A stretch of 64,000 bases of DNA, from contig OY970822.1 in the NCBI GenBank assembly GCA_963853835.1, positions 48,386,404 through 48,450,403 of the forward strand. Reading direction: 5' to 3'. This document shows positions 1 to 11,446 of this stretch, piece after piece. Source of the stretch: Calendula officinalis. Lineage: Eukaryota > Streptophyta > Magnoliopsida > Asterales > Asteraceae. The translations under genes and the position numbers were made by a program. Positions within the stretch are counted from its first letter, which is position 1, and every line of letters begins with the position of its first letter. The notes under the pieces were generated by a model. That model ran no database searches and was not told the origin of the DNA. It was given only the letters and a program-made list of their open reading frames with translations.

Positions 1-400
1 GTAATAGGCACATTAGGAGATTCGGGTTACATATCCCAATGGCGTTACAATAGATAAATTGGGTGTTACATTTGCCAGAAGCGTTACAATAGACTGATAT
101 GTGTTACATTTGTCATTGGCGTTACAATAGGTTGATTGGGTGTTACATTTGTCAATGGCGTTACAATAGACCTATCGTAATGGTAGAATAACCTATTGTA
201 ACGGTACATTTGGTGGACAATATAGGTGTTACAATGACGTTACAATAGGTTTGCAACCGTTACAAAGGCGTTACAATAGACCTATTATAATGGCAACGAA
301 TGTAATGGTCTAAATGGCGTTACAATAGACCTATTGTAACGATTTTTGCCCTTTATGTAATGAATTTTGGTGTTACAATAAGACCTTAATTGTAGTAGTG
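1..400. repeat. Array of GTTACAATAG/CTATTGTAAC palindromic repeats
   Basis: About eight copies of GTTACAATAG occur, several facing an inverted CTATTGTAAC copy across a 2-3 base spacer (for example near 302-335). Positions 41-156 form three tandem units of about 39 bp. Mixed direct and inverted short motifs of this kind are typical of the subterminal regions of plant DNA transposons, but no terminus, target duplication or transposase is visible, so the family is not assigned. The array runs off the left edge of the window. Confidence 0.7.
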
Positions 401-1198
401 GCAATGTGTAACATTGCATATTGTGTTAGTTTAGCTTAGTATTAGACTTAAGTTAATTAGGATTAATTAAGAGAATTAAGGTAAAGGTATATAAGCCTAG
501 ATGTAAACCTTAATTCTCAACTTTTGCCATTAATCATTCCTTAATTTCCAGCAATTGTTCTCTCCCTTCTCTCTAACTTTCTCTCTCTAAAAGCCCTAAG
601 TGTTCTTCATCTTTTCCATCTATTTTCATCATCAAACAACTAGCAATGGATTGATTTAGTGTTTTTAAGCATTTCAATTATATCTTATATCTGAAAAATG
701 GTATTAACTAACTTTTCTGTCGATTCCAAAAAAAACTATAATTTCATTTTCGTTTAAAATTTTAAAAATTTAAAATTGGGTGTAAATATGACACCATTAT
801 TACATATGTAGTACATTTGTCTAATTGCGTTATATGAATTAGTCAAACTTAAAAAGGCCAAAATTAATGATCCATGTTGAATGATTCCTTCATGGTGCTT
901 GGCTTCAACCACAACCATATGTATCTTGCACTTTTCAGTATGGAGTTGGCAACATTTGTCATTGTAATCTATCTTGAAATATATCTATATCATTAATTGA
1001 TCTCCATCACTGACTTCAACTAGAAAACAAATTAAAATTCAAAACCATTTTCTATTTTATAACGTGTATCGTGTATCATGATTCAGTTGATCAACTTCAC
1101 CTGATTTTATAAGATTTTACTAGTATGATCCGTAATCAGTTAAAAAAAAATTCTTTATCATACGCGTATGCATATGTAGACTACATAATGTAGTTGAG
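401..1198 (+). other. No gene seen; TATA-like motif and CT-rich leader
   Basis: No convincing coding region. A TATA-like TATATAAG lies near 486-494, followed by a CT-rich stretch at 555-590, which looks like a promoter plus transcribed leader. It could belong to the element carrying the palindromic array or to a decayed LTR. No ORF or primer binding site follows it. Confidence 0.25.
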
Positions 1199-1346
1199 CT
1201 TGAATGACACTATATATTCTAATTGTCTATTTCTTTTTAATAGCAAATCTAATTTACACTTAATTTGTACATATATGCATGACGAGACTTGAACCCCCAA
1301 ACTCAATGATGTAAGGCAGACACCATACCGTTAGGCCAAAGGTCAT
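1199..1346 (-). mobile_element. tRNA-derived SINE-like fragment
   Basis: On the minus strand, 1346 down to about 1283 resembles the 5' part of a tRNA gene: TGGCCTAACGGTA matches the pol III A box and GGTTCAAGTCT matches the B box, about 35 bases apart. The cloverleaf is not convincing, and an unrelated AT-rich sequence follows, as in plant SINEs. No 3' poly(A) tail or target duplication was found, so the lower limit is arbitrary and the copy is probably old or truncated. Confidence 0.45.
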
Positions 1347-1925
1347 TTGATGTTTTGTTTGTCTATTGATACAATAATAATTAGTTTAACTCTATTCATC
1401 CCTATTATTAAGTTTATTACTATGTATATGTAGGAGAGTTGATGGTGATTATTTGGTAAATAATTGTGAATAAAATATAAGGTTAGTATAATTATTAAAA
1501 AAAATCCTTCAAAAAGAGTTAATGATTGGTCATTGCACATATTTTCATGTAAAAACTAGTAATATCTTATTAAGTAGACGTTAAGTTACAAAAAGCATAG
1601 CTATTAACATTAAACTACGAAGTATTAAAGTTTTAGGGGATTAGTTGTTATTTAAAAAAAGTTATACTTCGTATTTCCAAACTCGGGCGGTCAACCATTT
1701 GTGTTCTATATTGCATCTTTAGTTAATTAAATCAAATTTTTTCAGAAGAAAGATAAAAAAATTGTTGTCCATCCGATGATAAATATTAGAAGTATATGCT
1801 TAATGTAACTTTTAAGAGATATTTATAAGGGGTTTCTCAATTTAGATCAAATGAAAACAAAAATACTCTAAAAAGTTGGTAGTTTCAATTCTTTCCAATA
1901 TAGACAGTGTGATTAAATGCGACTA
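1347..1925. other. AT-rich intergenic DNA, nothing recognised
   Basis: AT-rich sequence with short ORFs only. No RNA gene, transposon ends or repeat structure was seen. Confidence 0.4.
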
Positions 1926-2220
1926 AGATCCTCGTGTTACTTCCGCCACGTGTCTGAGTTCATATTGCTCAACCTTATTACTATTGTTCGTTAAGACTGC
2001 TCAACCTTATTACTACTGCTCTCAACCTTGTTACTACTGCTATCAACATTGTTACTACTGCTCGTTAGTACTGCTCAATCTTGTTATTACTGCTCGTTAG
2101 TACTGCTCAATCTTGTTACTACCGCTCGTTAGTACTGTTCAACACTTAGTCCTGCTCTAGTTAGTGTTGCTCACCGCTTAGTGCTGCTCTATGAAGACGA
2201 CCAGTCACACGAGGTATTTT
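1926..2220. repeat. Minisatellite flanked by an imperfect inverted repeat
   Basis: Positions about 1955-2190 hold degenerate tandem copies of a unit of roughly 32 bp built from CTCAATCTTGTTACTACTG and CTCGTTAGTACTG. The array is bounded by an imperfect inverted repeat, CCTCGTGTTAC at about 1930-1940 and GTCACACGAGG at about 2204-2213. The whole may be a small MITE whose interior is a minisatellite. Confidence 0.6.
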
Positions 2221-2452
2221 GAAAATGTTAAAGTGTATCAGTTTTTAATTAAAATTGAACCGGTTGAACGATCTAAATTAGTAATTATTTCTATTTATAA
2301 TGTATTCGAACATTTGATTTTTCAAATGCTTTATATAATTGTGTCATTTTTGTAATAGAAGTCATCTATTTTAAAATAAAAACTTTGACATTCAACCAAT
2401 ATATTTATTCTAGTAGAAATTAATTTTTCAAATATTTGAAATATTAAGTTAA

Positions 2453-2935
2453 GAGCATCTCCAATGACATGTTTTTTAAAAGATTGATATTATTTGAATG
2501 ATCTTTAAAATGACTTTTTATCATTTGAATGAATGACATTTTTAAGAGGTCACTCCAACTATTTATTATGCCCTAACCATTTGAACAACTTTTAATATTT
2601 GATTCTTTTATTTAAACTCATGTATATATTTATATATGTGAATAATTTATTATTTCTATGACTATAAATTATAACTTTATCATATTTTAATACTTTTTAA
2701 GGTCAAGCATTATAATATTTATAAAAGAGACATTTGATAATAATGTTAAGTTTTGTAATGCTATAAAAATTGTTAAATTACATAAGTGAGGGCATTTATA
2801 AAACATTTGATATAGATAAAGGTAAATTAGTAATATTAGTAAAAAAATTTATTAAAAAGGTTTTTAATTAATGGATTATTAGATGATATGACAAGAATAA
2901 TAAGTTATTTAAAAGATTAACCATTGTGGTTGCTC
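2453..2935. mobile_element. Tourist-like PIF/Harbinger MITE, 483 bp
   Basis: Starts GAGCATCTCCAATG; its right end reads, reversed, GAGCAACCACAATGG. Both termini are followed inward by TTTTAAA/AATCTTTTAAA-type sequence. It is flanked by TAA on both sides (2450-2452 and 2936-2938), the 3-bp duplication expected for PIF/Harbinger elements. No coding capacity. Confidence 0.7.
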
Positions 2936-3236
2936 TAATAAAAACTATTTGTCAACCATAACCTATATCTAATAATTCTCCAACTATACATAAAATTTAA
3001 TGAAGGGCAACTGGAATTTGAACTTGTCTCTATCTTATAAAATAAGTACTTTTCTTAGAATAGTCTAATATTAAAAGAAGAAAAGTATGAAACCATTGAA
3101 TTATCTACCCGACATCTCATCATAAATATTACCTTTGAAAAGTTTAATATCAAATAGGTATCTACAAATATCCTAACATCGTAAGTTTTTTTAATCTTTT
3201 TTAAAAATTTTAAGTCATATTATTATAAAATTACAT

Positions 3237-3665
3237 ACTTCCTGTTATTCAAAATAAGTGACACTTTCTTTTTATATAATTTAAAATAAATAATACATGT
3301 TGAAAAATTACATTATTTGAAAGAAATTTTTTTTAGTAAGCTACACTCGTTAACTATTTACTTTAATATTACCCTCGTATTAAAATTAGTAATGCACGTT
3401 CTATTTAGGGGTGAATCAAACACTCTAAAACTAACCTTATATGGTAAAAAGTGAACTCCTTCTCCACTAATTATCAAATTTAATAAAATAAAATTTTTCT
3501 TTTACTCTTACTTTTACTTTTAAACATCACTAATATCATTTTATTTAAAAGAAGTGAGATTTATTAGTCATTAACTATCCACTTTAATATATCTTAAATT
3601 ACTTTTAAATCTTTTACCTGAAAAATTGAGTTTTTTTAAATATATCACTTATTTTGATACGAAAA
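3237..3665. mobile_element. Degenerate Stowaway-like MITE upstream of the BBE-like gene
   Basis: The left end (TTCAAAATAAGTGACAC, about 3248-3264) is mirrored near 3643-3665 by ATATCACTTATTTTGATACG. The pattern fits the CTTCCTCCGTTTCAAAATAAGTG type of Stowaway terminus known from plants. Ends are eroded and no clean TA duplication can be fixed. Its right end lies about 290 bp from the TATA box of the downstream gene. Confidence 0.4.
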
Positions 3666-3950
3666 TAGCATTATAAAATGGCTCGTCTATCCTTTCTTTT
3701 ACTCATTTCTCTTTAATTATTTTATTAATATAAATTAAACATAATTACCCCAAAGTATGTAACTTATTTTAATCCAAAAAGTTATTTTCCAAACACTCTT
3801 GATTATCAATATCGCTTTCCTACAACCGTTTACTTCTTGCAAACAAGAAACTTCCACGTTTTACAATCCGCCATTACCGACGACCTTCAAACACACCCCA
3901 TGTGTTTTCCCGTTACAAAAGTCTTGTAACGCGCAAACATCAATCTACAC

Positions 3951-3958
3951 TATAAATA
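3951..3958 (+). promoter_or_regulatory. TATA box of the BBE-like gene
   Basis: TATAAATA, 37 bp upstream of the ATG at 3995. At the usual plant spacing, transcription would start near 3980-3985, giving a 5' UTR of only 10-15 bases. An upstream start is also possible. Confidence 0.65.
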
Positions 3959-3994
3959 CCCTTACCAATATCGTCTTAAAATAATCAACCAATT

Positions 3995-5632
3995 ATGAAA
4001 TCATTAGTCATGTTTTCCTTCCTACTCACTCTGCTATTTTTCTCATTTTCAAACGCCGCCATGGATCCCGATTCACTTTACCAATCGTTTCTCCAATGCC
4101 TCCCTCTAAACTCGCCGGAATCCGCCGACGATCTCTCCGCCGTCGTCTACAGCTCCACCGTGAACACCACCGCCTACACTACCGTCCTCCAAGACTACAT
4201 AAAAAACCAACGTTTTAACACCACTTCAACTCCCAAACCCGCCGTTATCATAACGCCGACAACCGAATCTCAAGTCCAGGCGACCGTCATTTGCGCTAAA
4301 AAAGTCGGCGTTCAGATTAAGATTCGCAGCGGCGGTCATGACTACGAAGGAATCTCGTATATTTCATCAGAACCTGATTTTATCATACTTGATATGTTTA
4401 ATTTCCGTTCAATTGATGTCAATATCGCCGATGAGACAGCAGTTGTCGGAGCCGGCGCGCAGCTGGGTGAGCTTTATTATAGGATTTACGAAAAGAGTAA
4501 AGTTCACGGATTTCCTGCCGGCGTTTGTCAGACAGTTGGTGTCGGCGGACATTTAAGTGGCGGCGGTTACGGCACTATGCTTCGTAAATACGGATTAACA
4601 GTTGATCATGTGACTGATGCAAAGATTGTTGATGTCAACGGCCGTGTTTTGGATAGGAAATCAATGGGTGAAGATTTGTTTTGGGCAATACGTGGCGGCG
4701 GCGGCGGTAGTTTTGGTGTCATATTATCGTACACCGTGAAATTAGTTCCGGTGCCGGAAGTTAACACCGTTTTCCGGATATTGAAAACGGAAGCAGAAAA
4801 CGCGTCTGCACTTGTTTATAAATGGCAGTCGATTATGCCTACAATTGATGATGATTTATTTATTAGGGTTTTGTTACAACCGGTGACGGTAAACCGCCGG
4901 AGAACGGGTAGGGCTTCATTTATAGCACATTATTTGGGCGATTCCGATAAGCTAGTAGCTTTAATGACCAAAAACTTCCCGGAATTGGGTTTACGAAAAG
5001 AAGATTGCATCGAAGTAAGCTGGATTCAGTCGGTACTTTACTGGGCAAATTTCGATTTAAACACGACGAAGCCAGAAATTCTCCTCGATCGTCACTCCGA
5101 CAATGTCAATTTCGGAAAACGAAAGTCCGATTACGTACAAACCCCAATTCCAGAATCTGGGTTTACATCAATTTTTCAAAAGTTGGTTGAATTGGGTAAA
5201 ATTGGGTTTGTTTTCAACCCATACGGCGGGAAAATGTACGAGATTTCGGCGGACGCAACACCATTCCCCCACCGTGCCGGAAACCTGTATAAAATCCAAT
5301 ATTCCGTTAACTGGAACGAACCTGATCCTGAATTGGAACGAAATTATTTAAATCAAAGTAGGGTTATGTATGATTTCATGACACCATATGTGTCAAAGAA
5401 CCCTAGAGGTGCATTTTTGAATTACCGGGATCTGGACATCGGAGTGATGACTCCCGGCGAGAACAGTTACAGTGAAGGTGAGGTTTACGGGGAGAAGTAT
5501 TTCATGGGGAATTTTGAACGGTTAGTGAAGATTAAGACCGCCGTTGATCCTGATAATTTCTTCAGAAATGAACAGAGTATTCCCACTCTCGCCGGAAAAA
5601 ACTCAGGCAAGTCCCGGAAGATGATGAAATAA
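3995..5632 (+). CDS. Berberine-bridge-enzyme-like FAD-linked oxidase (secreted)
   Basis: Single-exon gene for a 545-residue protein, usual size for plant BBE-like enzymes. Residues 1-21 are a hydrophobic signal peptide, so it should enter the secretory pathway (apoplast or vacuole). The FAD_binding_4 domain spans roughly 75-215 and the C-terminal BBE domain about 470-530. Both bicovalent flavin anchors are present: His115 in RSGGHDYEG and Cys178 in GVCQTVGVGGH. Active-site residues known from Arabidopsis BBE-like 15 are conserved: Tyr192, Lys433 and Gln435 (YKIQY), Tyr477 (NYRDLDIG). Val181 occupies the position that controls oxygen access; Val there is associated with oxidase rather than dehydrogenase activity. 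Gln179 replaces the commoner Pro. Several N-glycosylation sequons occur. Substrate is unknown: carbohydrate or monolignol oxidation is plausible, alkaloid chemistry not indicated. The A/T-rich sequence after the stop contains AATAAAA polyadenylation-type signals. Confidence 0.95.
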   Translation: MKSLVMFSFLLTLLFFSFSNAAMDPDSLYQSFLQCLPLNSPESADDLSAVVYSSTVNTTAYTTVLQDYIKNQRFNTTSTPKPAVIITPTTESQVQATVICAKKVGVQIKIRSGGHDYEGISYISSEPDFIILDMFNFRSIDVNIADETAVVGAGAQLGELYYRIYEKSKVHGFPAGVCQTVGVGGHLSGGGYGTMLRKYGLTVDHVTDAKIVDVNGRVLDRKSMGEDLFWAIRGGGGGSFGVILSYTVKLVPVPEVNTVFRILKTEAENASALVYKWQSIMPTIDDDLFIRVLLQPVTVNRRRTGRASFIAHYLGDSDKLVALMTKNFPELGLRKEDCIEVSWIQSVLYWANFDLNTTKPEILLDRHSDNVNFGKRKSDYVQTPIPESGFTSIFQKLVELGKIGFVFNPYGGKMYEISADATPFPHRAGNLYKIQYSVNWNEPDPELERNYLNQSRVMYDFMTPYVSKNPRGAFLNYRDLDIGVMTPGENSYSEGEVYGEKYFMGNFERLVKIKTAVDPDNFFRNEQSIPTLAGKNSGKSRKMMK

Positions 5633-5943
5633 AATAAAAAATAAAAATTAATTGTTGTGTGATGTATATGATATTAAAAAGAATTTATTCTTGGTAGCAC
5701 ATCAGCTTTACAGGGTGCACACCATGCATGATTATTTGTACTCTAGTTCTACAATGAATGATTAGATTATTTTGTATTGATAATGATTATCCTTTATAAA
5801 TTATCACAGTAACATTTTATTATACGTTAAATATAGTAAGAAAATTTGCATTGTTTTTTCGTACTAAATCCTATTATTTTCATCTTTTTACTCATGAACA
5901 TGTGGAGTTCAAAATATATTTCCTAATATTATAATTTAATTTG

Positions 5944-6122
5944 GAGTAATGGTATTTAGGCCTACCATGTAGACCTACTTATAGGCCTACTCATCAGATT
6001 AAGACACGTGTCAAAATCAAGGGATAATATTAGGAGAGAGAACTAGTGGAATACACATGTCATTTTATCAAGTAGGTAGGCCTATGAGTAGGTCTACTTG
6101 GTAGGACTAAATATCATTTCTC
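5944..6122. mobile_element. MITE family A, copy 1 (179 bp, MULE-like TSD)
   Basis: Inverted termini of about 46 bp (left GGAGTAATGGTATTTAGGCC; right end, reversed, GAGAAATGATATTTAGTCC) enclose a short core. It is flanked by TTTAATTTG at 5935-5943 and 6123-6131, a 9-bp duplication characteristic of Mutator-like elements. The core is shared with the copy at 14577-14749. The RNA would fold into a long hairpin. Confidence 0.75.
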
Positions 6123-6131
6123 TTTAATTTG

Positions 6132-7266
6132 TATATTTGTATTGATAAGTATTAGAATTTAGTATAAATCAATACTATGTCTCTTATGGTAATGAGATTA
6201 TTGAGTGTTGGTTATAGTATGGTAAAATTTGTGGGTTTTGATTGTGTAGCAGTGTCTTCAAGTAGTTTCTGTGGAGTAGCAAGAAAGATGATGAAGATTC
6301 AAATATTGTTGCCATGGTTGTGCAAGATCTACTTGGGTTGACTTTGACTTTTATGGTGTGTATCCGTGATCATCGTTGCAAAATGAGGTAACACTTTTGA
6401 TATATGTAGGGAACGTGTTCGTTGTCATGCATATACTTTATGATTGGATATTTCCGTTATTGTCAATTATAAAAGAAAAAGTGTGGTTTACTATTATTCA
6501 TTTTTGACTTTAATGGATAAGTACGACATAATTTGATTATGGATTTTTCTAATTTAGGAACATACATTATAATACTACATTCAATGAATCAGTTAGTTAT
6601 TTAATATGTATTTAAAAAATAATTGCTTCACTAAATGTACTCTGATGTATGATCCTAAGTCATACATTAGAAAAACTTTTTAATTAAATATATTTTAGAA
6701 GAAACTGTAACTAAACGAAGAATTAACATTTGAAAGTGAATCTATACGGATAGTTTACGTGATTTTAATCACTTCGTCTTTCACTTATAGTAATTGAAAT
6801 TTTCTAGATTTTTTTATAAGTCAGCTGTGATTTATCACAATTATAGGCTAGTAAGTTTTTATTTTAATAAATTTCATTATTATAGTTCTTATTTTTGAAA
6901 TCTTTTAGCAACCAACAATCCTTTGTAAGACTGTTTATTTCTTCCATTATGTTGAGTCAGGTGCAATGTGAGAATATTTTTGTCTTTATTAGTCTCTTTT
7001 TAAGTTTCTAGCAAAGTAACTACATATAAGCACAAATGTTGAATGCTTTTTTTTTTTTTTTTTTGTGTGCAGAAAATGCTTTGAGGATGAAGGCATCACA
7101 TGGTTGCAAACGGAAGGATTGTTTAAGATGTTGAAATTTCATAATTCGAATTTCGACAGTCATTTCGATTATGATGAATTTGTTTGCTATTTTGTTTATA
7201 AACACATTATGGTTTGGCTTGTAAAATTATGTTAGAAACTTAAATGAAGAAAGACGCTTGTAATAT
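6132..7266 (+). other. Intergenic; possible short spliced transcript
   Basis: No recognisable gene. A 55-codon ORF starts at the ATG near 6187, and a donor-like GAG|GTAACA lies near 6389. A strong acceptor-like site (poly-T tract then GTGTGCAG) ends near 7073 and is followed by a frame open for about 48 codons to a TAG near 7234. This could be an uncharacterised small or non-coding transcript, or a decayed gene. No protein family was recognised. Confidence 0.2.
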
Positions 7267-7516
7267 GAATGATCATTCAAGTTCATCTTCTGTTGTAGAT
7301 GCAACATTTACATACCGAATCCTGAATAAACAAACTATACAATAAGATTTTAAGAAAAAGTGTCTTGCCATCAGATCCAATCTAGACCGTTGCGTGCTTA
7401 ACAATGTTTTGTGTGTGTTGGAAGTTGAAGAACATACTTCAAGAACGCCTGATTGATGGCTCAAATCGCACCAAATACCAACAAGAACATAACCGATGAG
7501 TGATTGATGGTGAAAA

Positions 7517-9439
7517 TTAAGGCGTTGGACCGGTTTCCTCATCAGAAGAGGAAAAAGAGAACGTTGATGCATCAGACGCCTGACGAAAAGTCAAAATAAA
7601 ATTATTTAGAGATGAGAATTTCAACCCATTTATTAATAAGCTATTGAATCAAATTATGTAACCTGTTAAAAGGTTCCTTACAAAAAAGGTTGAACATGTC
7701 AAAGGCCTTGGCCCAAGTATAGTTTTATTAAAAAAATCATACTATTATTGACATAATGTAATATTTGTAATTATGTTTAAAACATGTGAAATAATTAACT
7801 TTTGGAAGAAAAAAGTGTTCCCGGCTCGACCTGTTTCAACTGGTACCAAAAAATTGCCCATTTTAATCCAAACAAATTACATGTAATTAGAATACTGACC
7901 TGTTGATGTCGGCGATTTAACAAGGCTGTGATGGCTCTTAGGATGAAGTAGATTGGTACAACAATTCCTGAAGTTCGTATGAGTAGTAACTGTCACAAAT
8001 GGGAAATTAGCGGTTAAATTTGCAAAAGATGAACACAAGGATGAAAGAGTTGTTACCATAAACACGGGTAAAGAGTAACTGTCGATTCCGTTTGCAAATA
8101 TTGGTAACGAGTGACGCAAGATCAGCAGAATCATAAACTGCATATAAAAATCACGGAATTATTGTTACTTAGGGTCATGTGTAACAATTTTAATCCAAAT
8201 ATATGTTAAATAATTAGTATTAGTTAGTGTGATTAATTTGATTCCAAATTTAAAATAATCATCAAACTTTTTTGAATGATTTAACCATTTTGGACCCGTT
8301 TGTTGCTATAAAACATAACCCAAATCAGCCCGCTAGGGAGAGAGAGATTACAATGATAGCAACTGAACGGAACAATAAAATGCTTCTGGCTGTAGAATCT
8401 GCATATTGATCTTGAGCAACCAAATTATGATCAGAAGAAACAACCGCAATTATTCGAGGATTATCTATCATCTCTCTTCTTGTAATCTGCCAATGTCCCC
8501 TAACAAAAACAAGACCACAAATGACTTAAACACACAAAATTACCAAGAGCTTTAAATAATACTATGTACCTGAAATTTGTGGGAATACTTCCCAAGCGGA
8601 ACACGGGAGGTGGTGCTGTATAATCTGGCTTGAATTGCTGCAATAAATACCCGAAAGAAGATATATATTACTGTATTAAATATATGTAAAATAGCATAAA
8701 AATAAAAAGAGATTTGAAAATCCCACCTTGTGGCATATTTCGCAAATGATATCACCCTTCTCGTTACACCATCTTTGAACACATTTGCGATGAGCGTACT
8801 ACAAAAAGTAAATAACCCGATATGAACCCTAATGCAATTCGTGTATATATACATACATGTAACATACAGTCGACCATTTTAGTGGGTTCGGTGACGAGTC
8901 AAAATACACAATTTTCAAATAAATCGGGTCGGGTTCGGATGATCCACTACATTTTTAACTTCGTCAAGAACAATAATACTCTAACTTAGCATCACATTTT
9001 CCCCAAATTAAAGACCAAAGAACACAAATTCCGATATCAACTAGTCATTTAAGTCGAAAACATCCAAAACTAGTAAAAATTATGGATTCCAAATGAACGA
9101 ACTTCTAAAACCACCAAAAGCATAGCTAAACTTAGGGTAAAATTGTAATTTTAAATCTGATAACACTATATTTTACCATAATAAACATACCTTTAAGCTA
9201 CCACAGCACGAACAAGGTGTCTCCATATTTGAATCAAAATCTTCGTCTTGACAGATTCGACACTCAACCATTTTTTGAAGAGTAAAAACAGCTTCAGAAT
9301 CCGTATTTGAACAACAATCAATCACTGTTTCATTGGCAGCAGGATTTATTGAAGATGAAGGGTTTCTGCTTTCAATTGCAGCTTCTAAAGTGGATTCAGT
9401 GAGCAATCGATCAACCAAAAACACAAAATGATCGCCCAT
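7517..9439 (-). CDS. RING-CH (MARCH-type) membrane E3 ubiquitin ligase, 7 exons
   Basis: Coding exons on the minus strand: 9439-9191, 8798-8727, 8637-8570, 8499-8352, 8137-8057, 7989-7900, 7579-7517. All introns are GT-AG and the spliced frame gives 256 residues. The start is placed at MGDHF, as is usual for the family; an upstream in-frame ATG at 9493 is less likely. The RINGv C4HC3 ligands are complete: C60, C63, C76, C78, H86, C89, C102, C105, with W93 in the E2-facing position; the domain is split by intron 1. Two hydrophobic segments (about 174-192 and 203-232) place the C-terminal half in a membrane, with the DUF3675-type region between. The family transfers ubiquitin to membrane-associated substrates; the target here is unknown. 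The C-terminus is Ser/acid-rich. The boundaries come from reading splice sites, not transcripts. Confidence 0.9.
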
Positions 9440-9440
9440 A

Positions 9441-10024
9441 TTTTGTACAACAATTAATTTCACTATTTTTGTACAAAGGAACCCTAAATTCAAATTCGTT
9501 TTCTTTTTCTCTCTCTAGACTTCGCTTTTTCCCTCTATGGCTTCTGCCATTTTAATACTAGTTCATATTCATTGAAAAATATTTAACTTTTAAATTTTAA
9601 AAAATAAAAAATATTTAACACACAAAAACTTCTGTTTTCGCTAGGAGCATGATATACACGTGCATGCTGACTGGATTCCGCTCTCTTCTCTTTGCGCGCC
9701 ACGTTTCTTGCGTCCCTATCTGTGTGACCATTATTTTAATTTTGTCATTTTTTATACGCATTTTGCAATTTCAAAATTCTAAAAAATAGTAATAAGCGAA
9801 CATTGGTTTGTATCTGATTAATTATTAGCCTTTTCACGGCAATTTATCAAACAAAATATCACCGTAATTTGGTATTAAAAATAATGGAAAAAACATATTA
9901 TTAAATGAAATCTCAAAATAAGTGTCTTATGTGTGACATTCTATCATGCTAAATAACATGGGCTCATAAGGTTTGTGTGTTGCATGTCGTTGAGACCTTA
10001 TCTAAAAATATCCTATAAAATAAA
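9441..10024. other. 5' leader/promoter side of the RING-CH gene
   Basis: Just upstream of the start (9490-9545) the minus strand has an AG-rich leader, and 9655-9720 is a CpG-containing island in otherwise AT-rich DNA with a CCACGT motif. That is where the promoter is expected. The rest, to 10024, holds no gene. Confidence 0.35.
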
Positions 10025-10193
10025 GGAAATGATTTGTTCAAGACAATTTATAATTTATATAAAGCAAATTAGAATTTTTCAAGACAATTAAATAACTTTA
10101 TTTACCTTAAAGTTGCAACTAAATAACTTTATTTGTCTTAAATAACTTTATTTATCTTAGATAAATAAATTATGCCTTGAACAAATCAATTCC
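10025..10193. mobile_element. Small MITE, 169 bp
   Basis: Left end GGAAATGATTTGTTCAAGAC is matched by the reversed right end GGAATTGATTTGTTCAAGGC (about 25 bp of inverted repeat). The interior has three copies of a TAAATAACTTTATTT unit. No clear target duplication, so the superfamily is left open. Confidence 0.5.
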
Positions 10194-10228
10194 CATGAAA
10201 TAAAAATTACTTAAATGTTTATTCTGAT

Positions 10229-10905
10229 TAGGGGTGTTCACTATTTGGATATAACCGGATTGTCCAATTGGATATTTTAGATCAGACTATTTGGATTGCT
10301 TATTTGGTTTTTTGGATCGGTTTGGTCTTGAACCAAATTAGTAGTTTGGATTTCGGACTGGATTTGGTTTCCGTTGTGAAAACCGGATTGTCCAAAAAAA
10401 CCGAATAGTAATATATAGTAAATTGATTCATATACTAACACTTGTTGGTTTCCATTGTAAGCAATTATGGTACTCATTTTCTTTACATTTCTTATAGTAA
10501 ATTGATTTATATACTAAGACTTGTTCCATTTTATATTGTATCAGTTGACGACGTACCAATCGTTTTGGAGTTTTTGATAAAGTTGATGTCATGATTTTTG
10601 CATATATGATTGTTTGTGTCACAATCTATGAATTAAACTTGTTTTTATGAACAAAGTAGTTTATCATTTTGGAATTTTACATATCGAACTTAATATTATT
10701 ATTGTTATATACTCTTGTAGTATTTTGAAAATTTTAAGTAAAACCAAACGGATCAAACCAAACCAACCAAATTGTTATTTGGTTTGGATCGGTTTGGTTT
10801 GCGAATTAGTTTGGACGGTTCGGTTTGAACTTTTGAAAACCGAACTTTATTTGGTTTCACCTATTTGGTTTGGATAAAACCAAACCGTCCAAACGAACAC
10901 CCCTA
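10229..10905. mobile_element. Non-autonomous hAT-type element, 677 bp
   Basis: Terminal inverted repeat TAGGGGTGTTC/GAACACCCCTA, flanked by an exact 8-bp duplication ATTCTGAT (10221-10228 and 10906-10913), the hAT hallmark. Both subterminal regions are packed with GGTTTGGTTT/AAACCAAACC motifs, as in many plant hAT MITEs. No transposase. Confidence 0.75.
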
Positions 10906-11446
10906 ATTCTGATATGATCATTATTGATTGCCTTAGTTCTCATCATCTCATTCTTGAATTACTAAAATCTCAATGTTTAAATTAGTAGGTAAACCTTAAG
11001 CTAAATTACAAGTCATAGCTCTTTTGTTGGTTTGGTTGGTGAGCATCTCATTGATAATGTTTAACAAGACGCTCACGAAGAAACATTTTGATTTCTATTA
11101 CTTATGAAAATTATTATTTTAATCTATTATAATCCTCCCTCCGTCCCATAAAAAAATTTATATTTTTCAATAAACTTTTGTCCCACAAAAAAGTTACATT
11201 TCTTACATTTGATGGACCCCACATAATAAAATATTATTATTATTAAAAAACTCCACCATTAATCTTCTTTTTCTGATTATCTATTTATACTATACCGACC
11301 ACAATGATGCTGTCCATAGATCAAATTATTTCGTGGATTGGATTTCACCACTAACTATCTTTTTCTCTCCAATCCAATCTTATATTTTAATCAAAAGTAT
11401 TATTAGTGACCCCACCATTAACTATCACCAAAAATCTTGTGCCTAA

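Noticed and set aside
1283..1346. tRNA gene on the minus strand
   Set aside because: A and B boxes are present, but acceptor and anticodon stems do not form convincingly and AT-rich DNA follows; SINE-like is the better reading.
3799..3984. 61-codon ORF upstream of the BBE-like gene
   Set aside because: It lies in the promoter, covers the TATA box and has no domain.
7273..7572. 99-codon minus-strand ORF
   Set aside because: It overlaps the last exon of the RING-CH gene in another frame; the spliced frame explains the conserved sequence.
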